Shown: piece by piece, positions 10,601-18,476 of the stretch
Layout of the letters: each line of letters opens with the position of its first letter
Numbering within the stretch: the first letter of the stretch is position 1
Origin: Rhizobium sp. CFBP 8762
Lineage (GTDB): Bacteria > Pseudomonadota > Alphaproteobacteria > Rhizobiales > Rhizobiaceae
Direction: 5' to 3'
Assembly: GCF_014841565.1 (NCBI RefSeq)
Contig: NZ_JACYUD010000004.1
Coordinates: 124,001-188,000, forward strand
Length of the DNA: 64,000 bases
Position numbers and translations under genes: made by a program
Notes under the pieces: model-generated
Seen by the model: only the letters and a program-made list of their open reading frames with translations
What the model was told of the DNA's origin: nothing
Database searches by the model: none

Positions 10601-10690
10601 TTGGAGAACGAACTGCTCAGCGGTGAAAGGTGGGGCCTGCATCTTTTACGAAAACTGCCTACCGGTACAGCCGTATTGGGAGGCCGCTAG
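7670..10690 (+). CDS. SAM domain - class III cyclase - AAA ATPase - TPR regulatory protein
   Basis: About 1006 residues. Domain order: SAM domain (about 13-70); class III nucleotide cyclase (about 82-260) with metal Asp91 in FCDLVGST, Asp135 in HGDGVLVYFG and VNLAARL; AAA/STAND ATPase with Walker A GEPGIGKS (309-316) and Walker B FWCDDIHWAD; then a helical TPR-like tail. The purine-selecting Lys of the KxxGD motif is Gln131, so the nucleotide product is uncertain. ATG 7670 lies inside the end of the oxidase gene; an in-frame TTG at 7631 is an alternative. The C-terminus stops abruptly and the +3 frame stays open nearby, so a slight 3' truncation is possible. It converges on the RhiA-like gene. 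Confidence 0.88.
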   Translation: MRAVLVKSARNRREVRAWLQDLDLEQYTERFGAAIVDLEVLPHLRESDLREIGISAPDHRRKILHHLPELSREHEAGPGAELRYLTVLFCDLVGSTQLAECLGAEAFWDLLVRYYSAVEAAAVPLGGYIAQHHGDGVLVYFGYPTSMEDAALRGVLSACRMIKEVAALKTLRSQRVEARVGVTSGLVVVDKDLPSGSFGAGHAIGPTVNLAARLQSVAKPGHVVASETTVSLVGHHFRTRSLGKHRLKGIKSPLAIFEIEGERSGDLSAAITSQPIRVPFFGRTHEFRKLEEAWSAVKAGGSRAVQIVGEPGIGKSRLATEFVASIERSGYTVRRISCQPQSEAIALHAFLDSLRTDKPESSFSMRFLDAFNTHKDQNAITRRARRSALIDELIDHFVAGDRPRIFWCDDIHWADPSSLEALSRLLARRMPGLLVITGARDEAGAKWRGIQQHPNDMDLLELEPLPPADTKKIIAHLLSGERAGKTLISTLANRSEGVPLFAEELALELKPSKSRRHETTTKEILPSSLQQRLQARIARLTVGRPLMRLMSCIGRSVSLPLLRGLCSDDERIDKALEEITSVGLAEVRLSSADGEENLLICRHQLILDCAYEMILRRDRVLLHGRIADVLSERAADGMPVHPLIQAEHLERAERLKEAAVLFGEAGRLAAAQSADAEAASLHRRALDLTRRLPPSADGWQLQFEADTLLLLYPAIVGAAGYSAANAEVTKRIEELVPRLEGSDRLLSSVFIRWLDHLAQGDIDTAHGLTLGLADAVPAATNSLQSLIVNRMLGSTFMFRGEFEQARAHLDSFLKEFRDDQHIPALSQFGATDNYITVLCCLAAISAFVDDADTALQASQRAVSAAETHGHIHTLCHTLCFGAALPAGLRQDWKQLAGHQRRLRSIGKKHQLGFWECFAVMLQGISVAAKGDVENGSAIFYRARNKLAGQGFYFMGPTFRLLLFLACGNARPPGSLEMLENELLSGERWGLHLLRKLPTGTAVLGGR

Positions 10691-11403
10691 TAGCTTGCCC
10701 TGACTGAAAAACTTCCATTGGGCCCATAGCTGACGGTATACGTCGTATAGCCTGCGGAGAAGTCGCATTCTGCGGCCGAGGACGTTGCCGTGGCGTAATC
10801 AATCACGCTACCGGTGGGGTAGGCGTATGCAGCGACGTAAAAGATCTGCAACACTGTAATAGAGACGAGCTGGTTGGGCGGCGCCTGAATAAAGCTGGAC
10901 AGGATGACGGAACCATCCTGATTGACCGCCGCATTCCCGATTTTATAAGATGGAACAGGCGGTGTGTAGGCCGGGACCGAGATGCAAAAGGCTCCCGGCG
11001 AAATATTCTCTCTTGCAACGGCAGGCGACAGCCCGACGGGATCCACCGACATGATCGTGAAGTTGGCTGAACTGCTGCCAGTGCCTTGCGTCGGGCTCAC
11101 CTTTTGCACTGCAGTTGTCTGAGAGGCGGCCGCGGCCGCAAGCGATCGCGAAAGGAGGTAACTTTCGGTCGTTGAATTTGAGAAACTGTTGGGCATCGTT
11201 TCCTGTGCGCCCGCGTACACTTGTGGATCGACTGAAAATGACAGTGCTGTTCCTGCTTGGCTAAAGGGCCTTAAAGGCTGGCAGTCGAGGCTCGTTGAAA
11301 CAACTTCAGCGGGACTGTCGTATCTGGACGCGGCTTGAAATAGTGAGAAGGGCAGGGACTGCGAAGAATTGTTGATCACAACAATTTTGAAAAGAGCTGA
11401 CAT
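10687..11403 (-). CDS. RhiA-like protein, paralogue B
   Basis: A 238-residue protein from ATG 11403, with AGGAGG nine bases upstream. It opens MSALFKIVVINNSSQ and continues with PFSLFQAAS, LSFSVDPQVYAGAQ, AECDFSAGYTTYTVSYG. It lines up along its length with the protein at 12218-12883 (VVNNQ, FFFFQQPASY, FYAGVQQ, ALCDFTGGYSVANVAYN), so the two are paralogues. The opening NN-x-FxxFQ pattern and beta-rich, Ser/Thr/Pro/Gln composition resemble RhiA of Rhizobium leguminosarum, a rhizosphere-expressed protein under quorum control; that link is tentative. No signal peptide is visible. Its last bases overlap the end of the cyclase gene on the other strand. Confidence 0.75.
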   Translation of the reverse strand: MSALFKIVVINNSSQSLPFSLFQAASRYDSPAEVVSTSLDCQPLRPFSQAGTALSFSVDPQVYAGAQETMPNSFSNSTTESYLLSRSLAAAAASQTTAVQKVSPTQGTGSSSANFTIMSVDPVGLSPAVARENISPGAFCISVPAYTPPVPSYKIGNAAVNQDGSVILSSFIQAPPNQLVSITVLQIFYVAAYAYPTGSVIDYATATSSAAECDFSAGYTTYTVSYGPNGSFSVRASY

Positions 11404-11536
11404 TGTCACGATCCCTCCTGTGTGCACCATAGTCTATCGCCGACTGCCCAAGTTGAACTCCGCCCCGGCTTCTGCGGGACGGTAAATATTGCACGCTTCT
11501 TGCGAAAGCTGATCGATGAAGCTGGAGTTTATCTCT

Positions 11537-12037
11537 TCAAGGGCACGGAGGCGGAGGATTGTTGCAATTGTTAACGTAAAACGTTGCCGTAGCCGGGTCG
11601 ATCCTGTTGGCGGCCTGCGCGTTGACAAAGCTCGTCTGGCAGGTCGGCGGTGCAGCTGATTGCGGTTGCGCGTTAAGTCTGGCGACGTAGTTCTGAACAT
11701 TGACCCCGCAGATGACCGTCGGCTGACCAGCGGCGAGCGTGAGATTTGCGGGCCAGGCGCCCGCGAGATATGCGTTGCCTTCGCAAGCCGGCGTGCGGAC
11801 GGTGATGTGAAGAGCCGTTGCGTTATTCAATGTCAAGTGGATATCAGGGTTGTCGGCGAGTGCGCAAACCCAATGGTTGCCGGTACTGAGCGACTTGCAA
11901 AGGCCGGTTTGGGCGGCATTGCCGTAAAGCGTCAGAGCCTGACATTTGGCCACCTGCGCCAGCGTCTGCCCTGCAAAGCTGCAAGTGGCAGCCGAGATGA
12001 GCGCAAGAAATCCAATAAATTTTTTCTTTTGCGACAT
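11537..12037 (-). CDS. Secreted cysteine-containing protein
   Basis: From ATG 12037 (AAGGAG about seven bases upstream) this encodes 166 residues. It begins with a clear Sec signal peptide: KKK, then the hydrophobic FIGFLALISAATCSFAG, with probable cleavage after TLA. The mature part has several Cys residues (AKCQ, GLCK, WVCAL, PACEG, VICGV, PTCQ, NNCNNPPPPC) that could form disulfides in the periplasm or outside. It lies between the two RhiA-like paralogues on the same strand, so a shared role is likely. No family recognised. A longer frame starting at 12133 lacks a good ribosome site. Confidence 0.72.
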   Translation of the reverse strand: MSQKKKFIGFLALISAATCSFAGQTLAQVAKCQALTLYGNAAQTGLCKSLSTGNHWVCALADNPDIHLTLNNATALHITVRTPACEGNAYLAGAWPANLTLAAGQPTVICGVNVQNYVARLNAQPQSAAPPTCQTSFVNAQAANRIDPATATFYVNNCNNPPPPCP

Positions 12038-12217
12038 AAGTTTCTCCTTCATTACAACGGTGCGGAACATTGTTAGGGCACGGCTTAACAAAAACACGAT
12101 ACACGCGTCAGGCGGCATTGGCCGTGTTGCCAAAGCTCTTCAACCAGGGAGGTGGGCTGCATCCCGACGAAAAGGCCATTCCGATAGAGACCTCTTCGAG
12201 GGGAGCAGTTGATCGGT

Positions 12218-12883
12218 TTAGTTCATGTTGACGGTCCAGTTGCCATCAGTGTTGTAGGCGACATTGGCGACGGAATAACCGCCGGTAAAGTCGCAAAGAG
12301 CTGCGTTCTGCGAAGATTGCGTGAAGTTCATGTTCACGCCTGCAGTGTAGGTACCGGTTCCCACATAAAACTTCAGGACCGGCTGGCAATCGATGTTCTG
12401 CTGCGGCTGTGCCAGCACGAAGTTCGAGAGAACGATCTGTCCATTGGCACTCATGGCCGAGCCGGCGTAGAATTGCTGTGCCGGTGGCTGGTAGATACCG
12501 GTCGTGATGCGAAACGCGCCCTGCTGGACGCCCGGGGTCGGGCTTGCCTGCGTTAGGCTGAGCGGGGTCGGGGTCATAATCGTCGAGTTGTTGGATGAGC
12601 CGGTGGCAGGCGTCAGGTCGATCGGCTGAATTGCGGACGAAAAACCATTGATCTCGCCCGGAATGGGAACTGCATTGTTTGTCTGCTGGACCCCAGCATA
12701 GAACTGCACATTCGTCTGGAACGTGAGAGACGATCCCTTGCTCGCCGGTGCCAGTACTTGGCTGAAAAGGCTGTTCGAATAAACTGCGGATCCGCCGGTG
12801 TAGCTGGCCGGTTGCTGGAAGAAAAAGAAGGTGTTGTTGACCGCCTGATTGTTAACGACATTGATCGTGAGAAGAGTCGACAT
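12218..12883 (-). CDS. RhiA-like protein, paralogue A
   Basis: A 221-residue protein whose start I place at ATG 12883 (MSTLLTINVVNNQ), preceded by AGGAT; the frame extends to 13000 without matching its paralogue. It contains FFFFQQPASYTGGSAVYSN, LTFQTNVQFYAGVQ, GAFRITTGIYQPP and ALCDFTGGYSV. The shared NN-FxxFQ opening and the YAGxQ and CDFxxGY blocks pair it with the gene at 10687. Composition suggests a beta-sandwich; there is no signal peptide. It is first in a three-gene minus-strand cluster, with a Crp/Fnr gene upstream on the same strand. RhiA relation is a tentative recognition. Confidence 0.75.
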   Translation of the reverse strand: MSTLLTINVVNNQAVNNTFFFFQQPASYTGGSAVYSNSLFSQVLAPASKGSSLTFQTNVQFYAGVQQTNNAVPIPGEINGFSSAIQPIDLTPATGSSNNSTIMTPTPLSLTQASPTPGVQQGAFRITTGIYQPPAQQFYAGSAMSANGQIVLSNFVLAQPQQNIDCQPVLKFYVGTGTYTAGVNMNFTQSSQNAALCDFTGGYSVANVAYNTDGNWTVNMN

Positions 12884-13116
12884 ATCCTGTATCCTTGCTT
12901 TTGGGGTTGCAGTATCTTCAAGCAAGAGCTGCGTTCTCTCAGCACTGAAGATGCTCGGAAGGTAGGACATGTAGATATTTCGGAATGTGCAAAACCTCAC
13001 AGACCGATGACAAGGCTTTCCAATAGTACCGCTGTAACTGGAATATTATATCACCATACGGCATCTGAGAGGCGTAGTTTTGGCTTGCACTGCCGGTCTT
13101 CACCGGTTCCCGCAGT

Positions 13117-13806
13117 CTATCCATGCAGCGCTTTGTCAAGATAGAGTTGAAGCTTGTTGCGGTCGGTGAGCAGAAATGCACCTCGGTTGCGCGTCACGAG
13201 GCCATTGCGAATGAGAACATTGAGTTCTCGAGTGACAGCCTCCCGGTGGCTTCCAATTCGGGCCGCAAGCTCGGTGTGAGTGGGAGGCGGTGTTATGACG
13301 TGAAGATTTGTGGAGCGCGAGGGCCTCGATAGTCGAAGCAGTTCAGCTACCAATCTATGCTTCATCGCAAGCGCGGATGTTTCATTGACACGATCAGTCA
13401 GGGTGCGCACCAAATCGGTCAGCGACGTGAGCACCTGCATTGCTACCGTCGGATGAGTGTGAAACGCGTTCAGGAAAACCTTTGCAGGCATTGAGGCGAC
13501 CAGTACATCGGTGAGGCAATGTATATCTGCGGACCTGGGCCGGTTGTCTATGGCCGCGACTTCGCCGAAATATTCACCAGCTGAAATGTCTCGCATGATC
13601 GATGCCTGCGCGGCGATACAAATGCTGGCTCTCACTTTTCCGCGAATGACGAAGTAAACGCTGCTTCCGGCGTCAAGGGTGTCGATGATGACTTCATGAG
13701 GCCTGTAACTGCGCCACTTGCACTGGCGCTCAATAGCCTGCCGATCCTGCTCGTTGAGAGAGGAAAACAGCTTAATTGTAGAAAAGTCAGCTCGTCTGCT
13801 TTGCAT
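13117..13806 (-). CDS. Crp/Fnr-family transcriptional regulator
   Basis: A 229-residue protein with an N-terminal cyclic-nucleotide-binding domain (GEYFGEVAAIDNRPRSADI, matching the phosphate-binding cassette with its Arg-Ser) and a C-terminal Crp-type helix-turn-helix (THTELAARIGSHREAVTRELNVL). No Fnr-type N-terminal Cys cluster is seen, so a cyclic nucleotide is the more likely ligand. It lies immediately upstream of the RhiA-like cluster on the same strand and near the cyclase gene, which makes a local cyclase-regulator-target circuit plausible. The AT-rich DNA at 13850-13900 probably holds its promoter. Confidence 0.9.
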   Translation of the reverse strand: MQSRRADFSTIKLFSSLNEQDRQAIERQCKWRSYRPHEVIIDTLDAGSSVYFVIRGKVRASICIAAQASIMRDISAGEYFGEVAAIDNRPRSADIHCLTDVLVASMPAKVFLNAFHTHPTVAMQVLTSLTDLVRTLTDRVNETSALAMKHRLVAELLRLSRPSRSTNLHVITPPPTHTELAARIGSHREAVTRELNVLIRNGLVTRNRGAFLLTDRNKLQLYLDKALHG

Positions 13807-13940
13807 TCCGAAATTCTCTCTTGATCCCCACGGTCAGCGGGCGTCTAGATAGAGTATAAAAGAGTATTCGTATATTAGAAATTATCCTCTAGCTGTATTC
13901 AGGACCATTTGAGGCTATCGCGTTGGTTTCCCGCTGAACA

Positions 13941-14220
13941 ATGGATGGCGTCAACATTGGATTGTCGATCTCTGGCCAGCCCAGGCTTCATCCTACCTTC
14001 GTTCACCTGACCGACCTCCACATTGGAGCGCCGGAGCTCTTTGATGACCATCTGCTTTCCGATACGTCGTCAACGCTTGCGACAATCCTTGACGATATCA
14101 AAAGCATCGTTCCACAGCCTGACTTCATCGTGGTCAGCGCCGATCTGGTCAGTCGCGGAGAGAGCATCGATCTATGAAGAGCTGCAATGGATAGTTAATA
14201 ATGCCGGCCTGAAGCCGTAA
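13941..14220 (+). pseudogene. Metallophosphoesterase, N-terminal fragment
   Basis: The frame begins MDGVNIGLSISGQ and holds the first calcineurin-type metal motif as FVHLTDLHIG, followed by ILDDIKSIVPQPDFIVVSADLV. Here the usual GDL block reads ADL. The frame stops at 14177; moving one frame continues as YEELQWIVNNAGLKP up to 14220, which fits the family. The gene is therefore frameshifted at about 14160 and cut off after roughly 90 residues, where it meets the end of the DUF4214 gene. The metal centre is incomplete, so it is non-functional. Confidence 0.75.
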
Positions 14221-14222
14221 GC

Positions 14223-15182
14223 TTAAGCGATGAAGTGCGCGTCTGTGAATGCGGAAACGTTGGAGATACCTGTGATCGTAATTAAGGTATCGCCTGCGTC
14301 CAAAGCGCCATTAGCGCTTTCCGCAAAGACGTATGCGTCTTCCTCGTATGTTAACAATGCGAAGTCATTAGCTGGTGATGCAACAAGCAAGTCGGCGTCA
14401 GCTGTAATGTTACCGCGTTGAACATTGTTCAAATCGACTGTGTCATCTAGAGCACGGAAGTCGAAAAAGTCCGCAGTGCTGCTGAATTCACCCATCGTTA
14501 CTAGCGTCTCGATAAAGTCGGCATTGATTGTCGTATCATCCACCGTGCCCACCGTACCAGGGTTATCAATGGAGAACAAATCGTTACCTGCGCCAGCATT
14601 AACCGTCAGGTCGTTCGCCTGGTTTGTGTCCACCGTGATCTCGGTTACCGTGCGAAATGCTACCTTCGCATTGCTCGCTATCACCATCGTTTTAATAGCA
14701 GCGTCTACATCAGACTTTGTAGCTGCAGTTGTCGTTATACCTCTAAGGAAGGCGCGGGCAGCGTAAGTAGCACCCAAACCAGTGTAGGAGGCAACTTCAA
14801 CGGCTGTATCGAGCGACTGTGTGAACATATCAGCAGCAGCAATTTTGTTGGTGACGATGGCCTTGTCGGTGCTCCATGCGGCGCCGTCAAGGATCGCGAT
14901 AGCAATGTTGTTGATCGTCAGCTTGCCTCTGTTCAGCTCTCCAGTGAAATACTCAAGGCCAGCAGCATCAGCGTCGCGATTAAACAGCGTCTGGTAGATC
15001 GTGTTGATAACCTGTGCGTTGTTCAGACCCGTGAAACGGTCCGTATATTCTGGCTGACCGGCCAGGTTGCCGATTGCTCTGAGGTCTGCTCCGTTGTTGG
15101 TGACGCTGTTAAAGTAAGCGAGGCCTGCTGGGTCAGCCGGGCGACCGAAGAGGGCAACATATATACCTTGAATAGTAGCCAC
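14223..15182 (-). CDS. DUF4214-domain protein, probable type I secretion substrate
   Basis: I place the start at GTG 15182 (MATIQGIYVALFGRPADPAGL), which has AAGGA about ten bases upstream and gives the usual family opening; a GTG at 15218 is possible. Two DUF4214 repeats follow (FGRPADPAGLAYF; FNRDADAAGLEYF). The rest is Asp/Thr/Asn-rich beta-type sequence (LTVNAGAGNDLFSI) and the C-terminus is short and hydrophobic (AFTDAHFIA), typical of uncleaved type I secretion signals. 319 residues. An HlyD fragment exists elsewhere in the window, but no complete exporter is seen. Confidence 0.82.
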   Translation of the reverse strand: MATIQGIYVALFGRPADPAGLAYFNSVTNNGADLRAIGNLAGQPEYTDRFTGLNNAQVINTIYQTLFNRDADAAGLEYFTGELNRGKLTINNIAIAILDGAAWSTDKAIVTNKIAAADMFTQSLDTAVEVASYTGLGATYAARAFLRGITTTAATKSDVDAAIKTMVIASNAKVAFRTVTEITVDTNQANDLTVNAGAGNDLFSIDNPGTVGTVDDTTINADFIETLVTMGEFSSTADFFDFRALDDTVDLNNVQRGNITADADLLVASPANDFALLTYEEDAYVFAESANGALDAGDTLITITGISNVSAFTDAHFIA

Positions 15183-15501
15183 TGAACAAGGATCCTTCTG
15201 GTTAGACCGTTGGGTCACGCTGTTGCTATACGTTATAGTTGCATATCAATATAAGAATATTCTTATTTTAATAGTTATCTGCTGTTTATAGCTGTTGGAG
15301 GGATCAGTTTGAAAATAATAAAATCAATAAATCAAAAAAATACGACTGAAAAACATTAAAATTTTTGAGGATATTTTCTGATTTTTTACTACCGCGAAGG
15401 TTGATATTTGGCAACTGACCTAGCGTTTTCAACGAATCCCGCGTTAAGATGTTCACAAATCGCTAGACAGCAGTACACAACCAAATTATTGATTCTCTAA
15501 T
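15183..15501. other. AT-rich intergenic region between divergent genes
   Basis: About 320 bases between the DUF4214 gene (minus) and a small ORF (plus). It is strongly AT-rich with A and T runs around 15240-15380. It probably holds the promoter of the DUF4214 gene. I see no gene or clear symmetric site in it. Confidence 0.5.
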
Positions 15502-15768
15502 ATGAAATCCGGTCGCTACATTCGCACTAAAAATGAAATGTTCGAGTTGCCGCAACTGTCGGCCACCGTCCGCCAGGATTTCAATGCGAGCAAGGGCGTC
15601 AAGCACCGGGCTGATGTTTGGTTTGATGAACCTTCAACTGAATTCTGTTTCCGTGCAGATCGGTACGAACAGGAAATTACTTTGCTACACTTCGACAGTC
15701 TGGGGCCGCGATTTCAGTCGGAGGAAGTGGTTGAAGATGTATTTGACCGGTTCAATTTGAGCCAGTAA
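15502..15768 (+). CDS. Hypothetical protein (88 aa)
   Basis: A small soluble protein (MKSGRYIRTKNEMFELP ... FRADRYEQEITLLHFDSLG ... FDRFNLSQ) without recognised domain. No clear ribosome site precedes the ATG, but the composition is protein-like and the ORF lies just upstream of hipBA on the same strand. No function assigned. Confidence 0.5.
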   Translation: MKSGRYIRTKNEMFELPQLSATVRQDFNASKGVKHRADVWFDEPSTEFCFRADRYEQEITLLHFDSLGPRFQSEEVVEDVFDRFNLSQ

Positions 15769-15799
15769 CGGATCAGTCAGCGGTTAATATATGTTTGCC

Positions 15800-15817
15800 T
15801 TCTCTCGTTTTAGAGAA
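15800..15817. promoter_or_regulatory. Inverted repeat upstream of hipB (probable HipB operator)
   Basis: TTCTCT and AGAGAA form 6-bp perfect arms around six bases, centred about 24 bases before the hipB ATG at 15833. HipB-type antitoxins repress their own operon by binding such repeats. The half-site differs from the E. coli HipB box. The position supports ATG 15833 over the in-frame ATG at 15791, which would put the repeat inside the gene. Confidence 0.5.
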
Positions 15818-15832
15818 TATACGTGTTTCATT

Positions 15833-16231
15833 ATGAAAAGCGCGTCCCTTCCATCACTAGCTGCAACCAACGGCTTGATAAAGCTGGGCGAAGACATCAG
15901 TGCAGCAAGAAGACGCCGCAAGATCACGCAAAAGCGTCTGGCTGATGGTGCTGGTGTGTCGTTGCCAACCATCCGACGTCTCGAAAACGGCGATCCCGGC
16001 GTCTCACTGGCCACATTGGCTATGGTCCTGGTCGTGCTTGGCGAAGGTCAGCGTCTTTCAAATCTTCTGGATGTCCGTGCAGATGACGTCGGCTTGATGC
16101 TTGCTGCGCAGCAACTCCCCCAACGTATCCGTTCACCGCGCAAGAAAGCATCCGTACATCAGTCCGAACAGGCGACAGGGACGGTAGCAGGCCTTCCTCA
16201 AACCAATGAGGAATTTGGAGAGGGATTCTGA
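15833..16231 (+). CDS. HipB-like antitoxin (XRE helix-turn-helix)
   Basis: A 132-residue protein with an XRE-type helix-turn-helix in its first half (LGEDISAARRRRKITQKRLADGAGVS, then PTIRRLENGD) and a polar, Gln-rich C-terminal tail. It ends in TGA overlapping the ATG of hipA by one base, the usual coupling of hipBA pairs. Expected role: neutralise HipA and repress the operon. The start at 15833 is chosen because the inverted repeat lies before it. Confidence 0.85.
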   Translation: MKSASLPSLAATNGLIKLGEDISAARRRRKITQKRLADGAGVSLPTIRRLENGDPGVSLATLAMVLVVLGEGQRLSNLLDVRADDVGLMLAAQQLPQRIRSPRKKASVHQSEQATGTVAGLPQTNEEFGEGF

Positions 16232-17493
16232 TGGCCAGAACCTACACTGTCTGCATCGGCAACGGTGGTATTGAGGTTGGCACGCTTCGATTTGAAGCTC
16301 AGGGCAATCGTGAGTTCAGCAGTTTTGAGTATGCCGACACGTGGATGGCAAACGCACGCGCATTCGCTATTGCGCCATCAATGCCCCTTGGATCGGGGCC
16401 ATTCTTCTTCAAAAAGGAGTCTGATTATGTATCGGCGCTCCCTTCCCCATTGGTTGACACAACGCCGGATTCATGGGGTCGCAATCTAACCCGTAGGGAT
16501 GCCCGAGAAAACCGCCAGGATACAGCACCGCTGACCGACCTGGACTATCTGCTGGCCGTCGACGACTTCAGCTGCATGGGTGCTCTACGGATCAGAGAGG
16601 TAGCAGACAATGCCCCTTTCTTGGCCGGCCAACCAGGCGGGCGACATGAAATCCCACCCATTATCAAGCTGAACGAGCTTGGCCAGTCGATCGCCAATCT
16701 GGAACGTCAAAACCCGATGACAGCCGCCGCTCTGAAGCGCTTGCGGCAAATCGGAAGTGCTCTTGGTGGCGCTCGGCCCAAATGCAGTGTGATTGACACC
16801 GATGGGTCGCTGCTTCTGGCAAAGTTTACATCACGCTATGACACCTACAACGTTGAACGGGTCGAAGTCCTTACGCTCAATCTTGCGCAGCAGTGTGGCT
16901 TGAATGCGCCCTCAGCGCGCCTCGATGTCAGCGACGGCCTGCCCGTGGCCCTGATCCGACGATTTGACCGCAACAGCAACGGGCGAGTGCCCTATATCTC
17001 GGCGCAAACAATGCTGGAGGCACGCGATGCCACGTCCGGCTCCTACACGCAGCTCGCCGAAGCCATCCGCATACACTCCGACGATCCCAAGCGTGACATG
17101 ACAGAACTGTTCAAGCGGGTGGCGTTCACGATCCTCGTTTCCAACGTCGACGATCATCTCAAAAACCATGGCTTCCTCTACACCGGCAACAACCAGTGGC
17201 GATTGTCCCACATGTTTGACGTCAACCCTGCCCCAGAGCGACACCGCGAATTGAAGACGGCCATCTCGGAGCTGTCCGGTTCAGAAGCCAGTATCGAAGT
17301 GCTGGTAGAGCATGCCCCATTCTTTGACCTCAGCAACGATCAAGCGGCACGGTCCGTGTTTGCGATGGCAACGACAATATCCGAACAATGGGAAACGCTC
17401 GCCGTTCGGCTTGGCATGGATCGAAACGACATACGGACATATCGGCCAGCCTTCGAACACACTGACATGAAAAATGCCCGTGCGTTGGGGTAA
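16231..17493 (+). CDS. HipA-family Ser/Thr kinase toxin
   Basis: A 420-residue HipA. The N-terminal subdomain is followed by the ATP-loop LGGARPK and the catalytic Asp in ILVSNVDDHLKNHGFL, then the metal-binding FDVNP. HipA of E. coli phosphorylates glutamyl-tRNA synthetase and induces persistence; this homologue's target is not predictable. The kinase motifs look intact. The gene overlaps hipB by one base. Confidence 0.92.
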   Translation: MARTYTVCIGNGGIEVGTLRFEAQGNREFSSFEYADTWMANARAFAIAPSMPLGSGPFFFKKESDYVSALPSPLVDTTPDSWGRNLTRRDARENRQDTAPLTDLDYLLAVDDFSCMGALRIREVADNAPFLAGQPGGRHEIPPIIKLNELGQSIANLERQNPMTAAALKRLRQIGSALGGARPKCSVIDTDGSLLLAKFTSRYDTYNVERVEVLTLNLAQQCGLNAPSARLDVSDGLPVALIRRFDRNSNGRVPYISAQTMLEARDATSGSYTQLAEAIRIHSDDPKRDMTELFKRVAFTILVSNVDDHLKNHGFLYTGNNQWRLSHMFDVNPAPERHRELKTAISELSGSEASIEVLVEHAPFFDLSNDQAARSVFAMATTISEQWETLAVRLGMDRNDIRTYRPAFEHTDMKNARALG

Positions 17494-17602
17494 CGCCGAA
17501 ACTTATATAAGGGTTGAAATAGGATGCCGAGTTAAGAAAAGAAATCCTTTTTTGAAATGACTGAACTATTCGCTCCAAGCTTGGCTCAGGAAGGATACAG
17601 CG

Positions 17603-17860
17603 ATGCTCAAAACCAATACCCGCCAGGCAAACTGGCGTCGCGCCAACCCTGGCAAATATGATGCGCATCTTGCGGTTCAGCGGGCCGTGAAGGCGGGTGA
17701 GCTGACAAAACAGGCGTGCGAGGTCTGCGGAGACCGTGCCGTTGATGCCCATCACGATCGCTATGAGGAGCCATTGAAGGTAAGATGGTTATGCCGACGT
17801 CATCACATCAAGCTACACTTTTACGGCGAGGATATGTTTCCGATCAGGACTACCTTGTGA
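17603..17860 (+). CDS. Small HNH-like zinc protein
   Basis: An 85-residue protein with CEVCG, DAHHDRYEEPL and WLCRRHHIKLH. This Cys2...His pattern resembles small HNH/zinc-ribbon proteins of phages and mobile elements. Many relatives are annotated only as hypothetical, and nuclease activity is uncertain because a full beta-beta-alpha metal core is not obvious. An AGGA about 11 bases before the ATG is a plausible ribosome site. It precedes a second HNH protein. Confidence 0.65.
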   Translation: MLKTNTRQANWRRANPGKYDAHLAVQRAVKAGELTKQACEVCGDRAVDAHHDRYEEPLKVRWLCRRHHIKLHFYGEDMFPIRTTL

Positions 17861-17909
17861 AAATCGAAAGCCTATACCTGATGGATTAAGCAGTATCAGA
17901 CAATTCTTC

Positions 17910-18332
17910 TTGTCCATCTGTTATCCGATCGACTGGGCGGAGCTGTCAATCTCCATCCGGTTTCGTCGGGCAAAAGGGCGCTGCGAGCATTGTGAACGCC
18001 CACACGGCAGACAGATCTGCGCACTGCCCGACGGGCGATGGTTTGACGCTGACATTTCCAGATGGAGAGACAACCGAGGCAGACGGGTTCGCACCAACCT
18101 TCCCTCTCCGCCTGACCTACCACCTGAGTTTCAGGCGAAATGGACAAAGGTGTTTCTCGCCTGCGCTCATCTCGATCATAACCTTTCCAACAACCAGGCT
18201 GACAATCTTGCGGCCCTCTGCCAGCGCTGCCATCTGGCCAATGACCGCACGGAGCATCTGGCGAGACGCAGGATCACCTACCGCAAACGATGGGCGCTCG
18301 GGGATTTGTTCACTGGCACGTATTCGGCTTGA
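17910..18332 (+). CDS. HNH endonuclease family protein
   Basis: About 140 residues. WAELSISIRFRRAKGRCEHCERPHG supplies a first Cys pair; AHLDHNLSNNQADNLAALCQRCHLAND gives the His-Asn-His core with a second Cys pair. This is the typical HNH fold with a structural zinc. The only in-frame start is TTG 17910, with no strong ribosome site, so the annotated start is uncertain. Neighbours suggest an accessory or mobile gene rather than an intron homing enzyme, since no intron is visible. Confidence 0.72.
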   Translation: MSICYPIDWAELSISIRFRRAKGRCEHCERPHGRQICALPDGRWFDADISRWRDNRGRRVRTNLPSPPDLPPEFQAKWTKVFLACAHLDHNLSNNQADNLAALCQRCHLANDRTEHLARRRITYRKRWALGDLFTGTYSA

Positions 18333-18476
18333 TCTGTGATTTCCGCGACGTTTGGTAATACGAATCTTGCCCGGCCCTGCGGCAAGGATAAACAGTTCAT
18401 TGGGATCAGTTGATGTCGCGATGCTAGATGACAAAGTTCTTCGGTTACACATGAATCTTAGCAAAGCCGATTGGCC

